Assembly: GCF_000369005.1 (NCBI RefSeq)
Contig: NZ_KB849766.1
Coordinates: 629,383 to 693,382, forward strand
Source: Acinetobacter beijerinckii CIP 110307
GTDB taxonomy: Bacteria > Pseudomonadota > Gammaproteobacteria > Pseudomonadales > Moraxellaceae
Length of the DNA: 64,000 nucleotides
Direction of reading: 5' to 3'
Shown here in pieces: positions 56,313 through 64,000 of this stretch. Below the pieces are notes generated by a model. The model did not search any database. It was not told the DNA's origin and saw only the letters and a list, made by a program, of their open reading frames with translations. The position numbers and the translations under genes are program-made. The first letter of the stretch is position 1. The number at the start of each line of letters is the position of its first letter.

Positions 56313-58039
56313 AAATCAATTTGGATATAAAAACCCAGTTGATCTTGATCTAATAAATATTGCTTATGATCCAAATGATTGGTCAGATAAATTTTCACTT
56401 GATCAAATTGCATAGCATCTACAGGATAAGGTTGCCAAAATGTTTTGAGATTATCGGTCAATATTGGGTACAGTTTCACAATTCCCTCTTCTAAATTTAA
56501 TCGTGCGATGATGCCGTAGGGCAAAGCATGATATTTTTTAAATTCACCATTACTATTAAATACAGCATTACCAACTCCAAAAATGACTGGATTATTATTT
56601 AAAAATTTAATGGGTTGAATGGTGTGCGCACCATGCCCAATCACCAAATCAACACCCATTTGCGTAAATACATGTGCTAACTTTTCTTGTTCAATATGTA
56701 TCGGTTGGAAGTCAGTACCCCAATGGCAAATCACAATGATTTTTCGATCAGGAAACTTCATTTTATATTGCATAATTTGTTCAAACATCACGGCATTTAA
56801 ACATGCAACTCCACTGGATTTCCCTAACGCATAAAACTGATAGTCATGATATGCACTTTCTCTATGCCAATAACCATTAAAAATCGCGCAAATTTTCTCA
56901 CCTTGATGTATTTCTAGGTATTGATGTGCGTGTTGTTGATCTTCCCCTGCACCTAAAAAATCAATCTTTTTTTGTCTTAATTGATCTAAGGTATATTTTA
57001 AACTGGCTTCGCCATAATCTTTTGAATGATTATTTGCGAGACATAAGGTGTTGATATAAATGCGCTTAAATTCGGCTAAGGTTTCATCTGCATCAGCACC
57101 TAAAATAAAAGCTTTTATATGTTCTAAATCAGACTTTTGCTCTACATTGAAGACGGCTTCAAAGTTAGCAATATTCACGTCTTTTTCATTGAAAAATTGC
57201 TTTATCTTTTCAAAAGAATATTGATAACCATATGTTTGTAGTGCATCCGTCATTCCCTTACTTTTTCTTAATTTTGTATAGTATTCCCCAAAGTAGGTAT
57301 CACCTATAATATTGATCCAATTGCTTTTCGCTTGGATTTTTTTGGCAGGTGCTAATAGTCCTGCATGGAAATAATGATAATAAGGCACAAGATGATCAAT
57401 TCGATGTAAATGATCGAGAAGTGAGAAAAAGCCAATACTTTGGTTTTCGTGCCGATATGAAAAATAATAGTGATGTTGTTGATCAGACAAATACACGATC
57501 CCATCTAATTGCTCACAACTGAGCAAGCTGCTTATAGGTGAAATCTGCTGATCCCCAATGGTAAGTTGCTTAATAAAAACTTTATCCAATAGCACTTTAG
57601 GTAAAGCAAAAATAGCTTTGGTGAGATGATATAAATTTTTAATGCTGTTTGAAGTATTTTTGTTTTCAAAATCAATATTTAGATCATATCGTTTGGCTTT
57701 ATCAAGCATTACCAATTGTGCTTGTACAGAATTTCCAAATAGAGAGCCAACAAGTACATGCTTTGTCTCAATATTCCGCGTGAAAATAAAATATTGTAAT
57801 AGTGCAATCAGCGAGCAGCCTTGTAGTGTCCTCTGTTCTGAAATATGGATTGCTATGCAAACCTGAGCATCACTGATGATATCGTCTAATCCAATTTTTT
57901 CTTGCTCAATCTGTTCTAAAATTAAAAGGATTAAAATCCAGTCTGAACAATCAACTAAAATTTTAGTTTGCCAAATAGGATGCTGAAAGTCCTCATTACC
58001 GAGGAAATTCATCATTTTAATTTCTTGAGGAATACTCAT
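56309..58039 (-). CDS. CapA-family protein with a degenerate N-terminal domain
   Basis: A 576-residue protein in two parts. Residues about 245-570 are a CapA-type PGA_cap domain: IIGDTYFGEYYT, FEAVFNVE, LCLANNHSKDYG, ICHWGTDFQPI and VIGHGAHTIQPI hold the metallophosphatase-like residues. The N-terminal part (about 15-230) resembles the S11/beta-lactamase fold in LILEQIEQEKIGLDDIISD and HLTKAIFALPK, but the SxxK position reads SDWI, so the lysine is missing. It lacks a signal peptide and starts 19 bases after the preceding gene's stop. Role unknown. Confidence 0.7.
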   Translation of the reverse strand: MSIPQEIKMMNFLGNEDFQHPIWQTKILVDCSDWILILLILEQIEQEKIGLDDIISDAQVCIAIHISEQRTLQGCSLIALLQYFIFTRNIETKHVLVGSLFGNSVQAQLVMLDKAKRYDLNIDFENKNTSNSIKNLYHLTKAIFALPKVLLDKVFIKQLTIGDQQISPISSLLSCEQLDGIVYLSDQQHHYYFSYRHENQSIGFFSLLDHLHRIDHLVPYYHYFHAGLLAPAKKIQAKSNWINIIGDTYFGEYYTKLRKSKGMTDALQTYGYQYSFEKIKQFFNEKDVNIANFEAVFNVEQKSDLEHIKAFILGADADETLAEFKRIYINTLCLANNHSKDYGEASLKYTLDQLRQKKIDFLGAGEDQQHAHQYLEIHQGEKICAIFNGYWHRESAYHDYQFYALGKSSGVACLNAVMFEQIMQYKMKFPDRKIIVICHWGTDFQPIHIEQEKLAHVFTQMGVDLVIGHGAHTIQPIKFLNNNPVIFGVGNAVFNSNGEFKKYHALPYGIIARLNLEEGIVKLYPILTDNLKTFWQPYPVDAMQFDQVKIYLTNHLDHKQYLLDQDQLGFYIQIDF

Positions 58040-58058
58040 TCAAATTTCCCTCAATCAT

Positions 58059-59732
58059 CTAGTTTTGAAAATGCTGAATATAGGCGATGTAGCCTGAAAG
58101 ATTGTGTTCTTGATCATCAATACGTACTCGAAAACGATCATGACGGACATAAAATGCATTCAAAATTTTAGCCGGCTGTGCCATGTACATTGCGACTTCA
58201 GGATAAAAAAATCCTGTACGTTGGAACTCTGTACGAAACTCAATGAGTTTTTTTAAATCTTCAAACTGTGATTTTTCAAATAAAGAACTCAGTCCTAAAT
58301 CTTGTATACGAATAACCATCTGATAGGCAGCCATCATCATTTCTAATAATGTTGCATAAGTGGTTTTGCGATTACGGATAAAAATTAAATGTCTTAAATA
58401 ATTATTCAGACCAAATTGGAAATATTTTTCATCGGGACAAATTTTTGTGAGCTCATTGGTACAGTAGCTTAGCCAATGATCATGGTAACGATCATATTTT
58501 TCGGAAATAAACCGCTCAAACATTCGTTTAACCACATCGAGTAATTGCTGATCTGAATCTAGCTGATACAAGCGTAACAGTGCTAAAGCCGCCTCACCAT
58601 CATAGTAAATAATTCGGAATTTTTCTTTCACCTCATAACTTGGATAATGCAAAACATGCGTTGTTTCTCCAGTGTTATTAACTAAAGTTAAAATCCCCTT
58701 TGCTAAAGCTTTGGCATAGTCAAGATAAGAACTATCACCAGTCACTTCTTGATATTTTGTCAGCATTAAAATTGCCGCGGCGTTAGCGCCTAATTTAATT
58801 TCATCTAATTGGTCTAGGGCTACGCCATCAAGCATGTAGGCAAGCTGAGGTTCTTTTTCGATATAAAAGTGCTTTAAAGCATATTCAATTGATAGCCGTA
58901 TTTTAGCCAAATGGGCTTGTTCAAAATGGATTGCTAAAGTCTCTATCAATGCATAAGTAGAAGTACAATGTCGAACCGTATTGTAACTGCGGATCTCACG
59001 ATCATAGGCTGGAAAATATCCATACACAAAACAACCATCAGCTTGAATTTGCTCAATAAGAAACTCAGCATTGCCCTGAATGAGACTCTTCAAATGCTGT
59101 TTTTTATCTCCCTGTAGATAACGAACACCATTTTCCGTAAATTGACTCTGTAATTGAGTGAGCTGCTGATTTTCATACAGCACAGCATAGGTATCAAATG
59201 TCCAAACTTGCTCTATGTCTTCCAAGTTTATTGGTTCATATTTATTTTGATATTTTTTTGCGATCGCAGTATTTAAATTATCTTCATCAACAAAATTAGG
59301 CGTATCAAAACTTTTTGCGCGTATGATGGCTTTGCCATATATCTCTTGTTCTAAAAAGCACAGATGAAAGTGCTCATCAAAGCTAATGCCTTTTCTAAAA
59401 TGATTATTATGAAATTGGTTTTTTAATATCGAATCAATATTTTGCCAAGTCTCTTTTTCAATATTAAAAACTAAATCAAATTTTAAATATTCTAACCGTT
59501 CTTGGTCTTGATCGTATTGCTGATCAAGGAACTTAAAAAGTTGTTGTTGTACAACGTCGATCTCATCATAACTAGAATTCCAAACGCTACAGCGTTGTGT
59601 CTTATCTCCATAAGAATAAAACAACACTGTTTTATTTAATCCTGTGTATTGCATTACCTGTTTGAAATAGTCATTTAATTGGCTTTTAAGTTGTTCAATT
59701 TCTGAAATCATGATGATCTGCATTTTTTTCAA
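58059..59732 (-). CDS. Alpha/alpha-toroid (six-hairpin-like) protein, unknown
   Basis: A 557-residue protein. The first 200 residues are not recognised. About 210-530 look like an alpha/alpha toroid of the six-hairpin glycosidase or epimerase type: RSYNTVRHCTSTYALIETL, LGANAAAILMLTKYQE and YYDGEAALALLRLYQL each mark a helix pair. No catalytic residue can be named. It has no signal peptide. It lies between the adhesin and the CapA-like gene on the same strand, probably in one operon with CapA. The start may be TTG at 59732 or ATG at 59723; neither has a clear site. Confidence 0.6.
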   Translation of the reverse strand: MKKMQIIMISEIEQLKSQLNDYFKQVMQYTGLNKTVLFYSYGDKTQRCSVWNSSYDEIDVVQQQLFKFLDQQYDQDQERLEYLKFDLVFNIEKETWQNIDSILKNQFHNNHFRKGISFDEHFHLCFLEQEIYGKAIIRAKSFDTPNFVDEDNLNTAIAKKYQNKYEPINLEDIEQVWTFDTYAVLYENQQLTQLQSQFTENGVRYLQGDKKQHLKSLIQGNAEFLIEQIQADGCFVYGYFPAYDREIRSYNTVRHCTSTYALIETLAIHFEQAHLAKIRLSIEYALKHFYIEKEPQLAYMLDGVALDQLDEIKLGANAAAILMLTKYQEVTGDSSYLDYAKALAKGILTLVNNTGETTHVLHYPSYEVKEKFRIIYYDGEAALALLRLYQLDSDQQLLDVVKRMFERFISEKYDRYHDHWLSYCTNELTKICPDEKYFQFGLNNYLRHLIFIRNRKTTYATLLEMMMAAYQMVIRIQDLGLSSLFEKSQFEDLKKLIEFRTEFQRTGFFYPEVAMYMAQPAKILNAFYVRHDRFRVRIDDQEHNLSGYIAYIQHFQN

Positions 59733-59794
59733 TTGTTAGAATTTTTCAATGTTTTAATCAAGATAGCATATATTTTTTACTTGTTCCTAAAATG

Positions 59795-59823
59795 AAAAAG
59801 AGAACCCGGAGGTTCTCTTTTTT
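59795..59823 (-). terminator. Terminator of the adhesin gene
   Basis: AAAAAGAGAACC and GGTTCTCTTTTTT with a CGGA loop. T-runs occur on both strands; on the minus strand it closes the adhesin. Confidence 0.9.
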
Positions 59824-59833
59824 GCATTATGAC

Positions 59834-62800
59834 TTAGATGACGAAGAGTTGATTATTCGCAATCAATTCATTCAAGGTGGTATCAACATCAATTGTGAGT
59901 AAATCAACACTATTGTGTATTCCACCTGCACCATCTCGATCAATCGAAATAGTTGTTGTTGTACCATCAGAGGTGACGTTTACAAATCCAGCTAAAGACG
60001 CTGCACTTCCATCACCTGCATATCCAACCAAAAGATCAAATATATCGATAACATCAGCATTTGGATCTGTTGTTGCATCTCCTAGATCGAAACCATTCCA
60101 AGTGTCTTGACCATTTCCACCTGCATCATCTGCATTGTCCAAGACCGTAAAGATCAAGGTATCTGCACCACCAGCGCCACCATTAATCACATCATTTCCT
60201 GCTGTACTTGTAACGATATCGTCAGAAGCACTGAGATTGAAGTTTTGTCCTAGTGAGATACTAAGTGTTGAATTCACCTCTGTTCCATCAAATGAAATCA
60301 GTTTGTAGTCAACTACGTCTGTAGCAGATGAAACGACTAGATCACGTTGATAGTAGTATGAACCATCACTGTATAAGAACAATGTACCTTGGGCTGTATC
60401 AATACCTTGACCAGCTGCAAGCTCATATAATCCAGAGACAGGATTTAATACGTACAGTTGAGTACCGACAGTTACATCAGCAACACCACCTAGTAAATCA
60501 CCTTCAAGAATATTGCCATTGATCCAATCAACTGTCGGACTTGAAGTCGTAAATTGATCTACGTATGTAATATTCACATCAGCATCAGTGTTGATCAACA
60601 TCACTAGCCCACCAATAAGTGGCGTTTGAATAGTGGTCTGTATTCTATAAGTTCCAGCTATCCAGTTATTAATACTAGATAAATCTATAGAAGCGATCTC
60701 ACCTAGAGCTGCTACCAAGCCAGTATGCACATCAGATGCAACTGTAACCCAAGTTGTAGGACCTGTTTGACGTTGTACCATCACTGTTACAGTTGCATTA
60801 CCTAAGCCTAGAGCATCTACGGACACGGTACCAAATGGATCCATACTATTATTTACGGTGAATGTGCTACTCGTAAATGTTTGTGTCGTAGCCAAAATAC
60901 CAAGTGTGTTTTGGTTAGCATTGAAATAGTTGTTATCAACAACATTTTCCATATCGACTAAAGCAGCGGCAGTATCTGCATTCGCCACTGGCGCAGGAAT
61001 AACCGCATCAAGTGATGGATCGATAGGATCCCAAGTGAAGCTGACATCATTTGAACCAATTTGGATATGTAATGACGCTGTGCTATCCGCTAGACCATTG
61101 GTTGGATCCGACAAAGTATAGGTGAAGCTATCAACTTTACCAATATTTGCAGGATTAACATCTGGTTGATAACTGTAACTACCGTCAGAATTAATCGTTA
61201 AGATACCATAATCACCAACTATCACAGTTGGTACACCGACCACGATCACTTCTGAGTTTGTATTACCTGGCTCAGCAGAGGCTACATTAGTCACTGTCGT
61301 AGTTGAGGTAATGAAATCATGATCATATGTTGCACCGTAAAGTGCAGAGTTATCATCAGAAATCACATTACCCGTAATTGCAGCACCTGTAATAATTGGC
61401 GCTTGAGTAATATCACCATGATTCAAGGTAATATCAGCAGTTACACTGCCTAATGCGGTCAGTAATGTATTACTTTCCATGAATAAGGTATATGTTCCTG
61501 CCGCCAAGTTTTTCACTTCAAACTCAACAGTTGATCCAAAGATACCTAAAATATCAAGTAATCCATTATTTGAACTATCTGCAACTACAGTAGTTGAACC
61601 ATCTGGATTAGTCCGTGTGAGTACAACATGTAAGCCATCGAGTAGTGTTCCCAACGAACCAAAGTTCACTGAGATAACCGCATCAGTCAAGTTACCAGGA
61701 TCTACAGTAAAGTTTGCAGAACCACTTGAGTTACCGATTACTAAACCACCGATACCTAATAGCCAACTATAGCTAATCGCATTATCAATGTTTTCAACAG
61801 TGACAGGATAGTCATAGTCAATTGAAGCAACATCGACGTTGTTGAATGCATCTAACGGAAGTGGATCATTAATCACAGCTGGTTGTGATGGATCAGCTGG
61901 ATTCCATGTCATATCGATTGTATTACTATCTAAATGTACATAGAACGTTGCTTCAGAGGTATCACCACTTAATGGATCGAACAAGGTATAGGTAAATTGA
62001 TCAACTTGTCCTAGACCCATCTGATTGGCAGTCGGTGTATAGGTATAATCACCATTTGGATAGATGACCAAACTACCGTATGTTCCATTAATCGTAGTTC
62101 CTGCTGGATCAATTGCAATGCCGTTCACTTCACTAATAACGGTATTGGTTGTTGCTATATCAACATCACCATTTGTATTTGGATCAGAGATTAAGTTGCC
62201 ATGTACAGCGACAACACCATAACCGTCAATGATATGCGGGTTATAAACATCCATTGTTCCAGTTAAAGTACCACCTAGACCGATACCAATCAGTCCATCA
62301 TATGCCATGAATGCACGATATGAACCTTCGGTTAAGCCATCTATTTGTGCAGCAGGTGTCGATCCAAGTAAAGTCAAATCAATGAGCGATGCATCTGTTC
62401 CACCTGTAATTGACTCCCACTGACCAGTCGTTTGATTGAATTTTTGGACCACTAAGTTATAGTCACCCAAAGCGCCTGCACCAATTAATGTACTGAATGT
62501 AAAGGTCGCAACACCCTCCAGATTTTCCGCAACTGAGAACTCAATTGCATCTGTACCTAAGAGTTGGAAATCAAGCCCTGCTAATGAAACTAATAATGCA
62601 TATGAGCTTGTACCTAGCGCAACATCATCATCAACAAGTAATGGTAAAGGATCAAGTTTAGCTTCTACCAAATTATCAGCTGCTTTGATCGTACCAAGAT
62701 CAATGTAGAGAATTGCTTGAGCCATGTCGCCAGTTAAAGAGTCAGTAAGCACATAATTAAACTGCTCTACTTGACCAATACCTGCGCCATTTGGAAGCGG

Positions 62801-64000
62801 TGTATAAACGTAACTGCCATCTTGATAGAAAGTAATTGAACCGTAATCTCCATTGATGGTTGTTCCACCAACGTCAATCGCGACACCATCAACACTTGAT
62901 ACAAAAGTCGTTGGCGTTACGATATCAACTTCACCGCTGCCATTAACATCAGTAATCACATTTCCTTCTGCATCACCAAGTTCATATCCACCCACTTGGG
63001 TTAGATCGAATACGTCCATTGTGCCAGATAAGGTACCTAACACACTTGCACCTAGCAAACCATCAAAGGTCATGAAGGCACGGTACTGACCTTCTTCCAA
63101 ACCTTCTAAAACAGCGCCAGGAGCAGCACCTATACCTAAAAGACTTAAGCTAATCAATGATGCTTCGCTGTCACCGTGCAATGATTCCCATTGACCAGTC
63201 GTTGTATTGAATTTTTGAACGACCAGTAAATAGTCAGACAACAAACTAGCATCAATTAATGAGCTATAAGTGAATGTTGCTGTACCTTCTTGGTCAGCGC
63301 CAACATTGAAGTTAACTGCATTCGCACCAAGTTGTAAGTCAAGTCCAACTAACGATGTCATGATTAAGTAAGTAGCACTACCTAAAGCTTGATCGTCAGA
63401 GATCAATAAAGGTTGTGGGCTAATCACTGCATTATCAAAGTTATCGAATGCAGCAAGTGGATTTGCATCAACTTCTAGTGTTCCTGTATCTGAACCAATA
63501 TTACCTGCTGGATCAGTTGCAGTCACAGTGACGACATAATCACCATCTGCCAATGTTGGCAAGGTGTTATCGGTTAATGTCCATGTACCATCACCATTGT
63601 TAGTCGCTGGATAATCCACACCATTGACATTGACAACAATAGTTGCTGTTGGATCATCTGTTGTTCCTGTTAATTCAGGTGTCGCATCCGTAGTTACTAA
63701 GTCGTTAAATGCAACTGTTGGAGCTGTAACATCAATTGTTAAGTTACCTGTATCTGTACCAACGTTACCTGCTGCATCTGTGGCAGTGACTGTTACTGGA
63801 TAAGTTGCTATCGCTAATAACGGCAAGATGTTATCAGCCAATGTCCATGTACCATCACCGTTGTTGGTCGCTGGATAATCCACGCCATCTACAGTCACCA
63901 CGATGGTCGCTAATGGATCATCAATTGTTCCTGTAAGTGCCGGGGTTTGATCATTGGTGCTCAGATCATTCAAGCTCACCACTGGTGCTGTGATATCCAA
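59834..64000 (-). CDS. Bap-like giant adhesin, C-terminal part
   Basis: The last 1,388 residues of a gene that continues beyond the window; the true start lies outside. At the window edge are Ig-like repeats of 88 residues (264 bases), with VDYPATNNGDGTWTL in each. Then come four diverged modules of about 255 residues, each ending in a cadherin/VCBS-like segment (GTTINGDYGSITFYQDGSYV or close). The end is a type I secretion target domain: NDVINGGAGGADTLIF and a final hydrophobic LNELIANNQLFVI. This fits the Bap family, which is exported by type I secretion and builds biofilm. A. baumannii Bap is the closest idea; identity not proved. Confidence 0.88.
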   Translation of the reverse strand: MDITAPVVSLNDLSTNDQTPALTGTIDDPLATIVVTVDGVDYPATNNGDGTWTLADNILPLLAIATYPVTVTATDAAGNVGTDTGNLTIDVTAPTVAFNDLVTTDATPELTGTTDDPTATIVVNVNGVDYPATNNGDGTWTLTDNTLPTLADGDYVVTVTATDPAGNIGSDTGTLEVDANPLAAFDNFDNAVISPQPLLISDDQALGSATYLIMTSLVGLDLQLGANAVNFNVGADQEGTATFTYSSLIDASLLSDYLLVVQKFNTTTGQWESLHGDSEASLISLSLLGIGAAPGAVLEGLEEGQYRAFMTFDGLLGASVLGTLSGTMDVFDLTQVGGYELGDAEGNVITDVNGSGEVDIVTPTTFVSSVDGVAIDVGGTTINGDYGSITFYQDGSYVYTPLPNGAGIGQVEQFNYVLTDSLTGDMAQAILYIDLGTIKAADNLVEAKLDPLPLLVDDDVALGTSSYALLVSLAGLDFQLLGTDAIEFSVAENLEGVATFTFSTLIGAGALGDYNLVVQKFNQTTGQWESITGGTDASLIDLTLLGSTPAAQIDGLTEGSYRAFMAYDGLIGIGLGGTLTGTMDVYNPHIIDGYGVVAVHGNLISDPNTNGDVDIATTNTVISEVNGIAIDPAGTTINGTYGSLVIYPNGDYTYTPTANQMGLGQVDQFTYTLFDPLSGDTSEATFYVHLDSNTIDMTWNPADPSQPAVINDPLPLDAFNNVDVASIDYDYPVTVENIDNAISYSWLLGIGGLVIGNSSGSANFTVDPGNLTDAVISVNFGSLGTLLDGLHVVLTRTNPDGSTTVVADSSNNGLLDILGIFGSTVEFEVKNLAAGTYTLFMESNTLLTALGSVTADITLNHGDITQAPIITGAAITGNVISDDNSALYGATYDHDFITSTTTVTNVASAEPGNTNSEVIVVGVPTVIVGDYGILTINSDGSYSYQPDVNPANIGKVDSFTYTLSDPTNGLADSTASLHIQIGSNDVSFTWDPIDPSLDAVIPAPVANADTAAALVDMENVVDNNYFNANQNTLGILATTQTFTSSTFTVNNSMDPFGTVSVDALGLGNATVTVMVQRQTGPTTWVTVASDVHTGLVAALGEIASIDLSSINNWIAGTYRIQTTIQTPLIGGLVMLINTDADVNITYVDQFTTSSPTVDWINGNILEGDLLGGVADVTVGTQLYVLNPVSGLYELAAGQGIDTAQGTLFLYSDGSYYYQRDLVVSSATDVVDYKLISFDGTEVNSTLSISLGQNFNLSASDDIVTSTAGNDVINGGAGGADTLIFTVLDNADDAGGNGQDTWNGFDLGDATTDPNADVIDIFDLLVGYAGDGSAASLAGFVNVTSDGTTTTISIDRDGAGGIHNSVDLLTIDVDTTLNELIANNQLFVI

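Overview
The window is an AT-rich chromosomal segment from a gammaproteobacterium of the genus Acinetobacter. The strongest reason is a complete AdeRS-AdeABC efflux locus whose proteins read like the A. baumannii ones along their whole length. The carA-carB-greA block, a Bap-type giant adhesin and the yhbY / rlmE-ftsH-folP cluster agree with this. The species cannot be fixed from the sequence alone.

Layout. (1) 1-4.9 kb: a catabolic accessory block. An EthR-like TetR regulator lies divergent from an EthA-like Baeyer-Villiger monooxygenase, an alpha/beta hydrolase and a PhyH-family dioxygenase. A perfect 41-base palindrome and a gene remnant sit in the divergent spacer. (2) 5-12.8 kb: adeS-adeR facing adeA-adeB-adeC. 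(3) 12.8-20.1 kb: accessory genes, namely a large lipase-like protein, a small membrane protein, a second TetR next to a membrane protein and an FAD amine-oxidase-like enzyme, and a DUF3089 hydrolase. This block ends at tRNA-Ser(UGA), with a possible integration scar. (4) 20.4-29 kb: core genes (greB, a short MltF-like transglycosylase, an SCP2 protein, ttcA, a second transglycosylase, htpX, a DUF4112 protein, mgtE), with a cluster of DnaA-box-like sites and a small frameshifted gene. (5) 29-42 kb: an orphan RND pump, a phosphoethanolamine transferase, GlpQ, PnuC, an EamA transporter behind a riboswitch-like leader, a CocE/S15-type hydrolase, and DUF5713, VWA and SIMPL proteins. (6) 42-47.7 kb: folP, ftsH and rlmE facing yhbY, a DOMON-like gene, and a repeat coiled-coil protein. 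(7) 48-53 kb: carAB-greA behind a leader resembling a UTP-sensitive attenuator. (8) 53-64 kb: an XAT acetyltransferase, a universal stress protein, a lipoprotein, an alkyltransferase-like protein, a metzincin-motif lipoprotein, a CapA-like protein, an alpha/alpha-toroid protein, and the C-terminal 1,388 residues of a Bap-like adhesin that runs off the window.

The observations I would follow first are the carAB leader, with its U-rich overlapping peptide frame; the structured leader and terminator before the EamA gene; the four DnaA-box-like sites after ttcA; the ethR/ethA-like locus with its 41-base palindrome; and the CapA / toroid pair beside the giant adhesin. No CRISPR array, intact insertion sequence, prophage or rRNA operon was seen. 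Functions rest on motif reading and memory of families; no database search was run.
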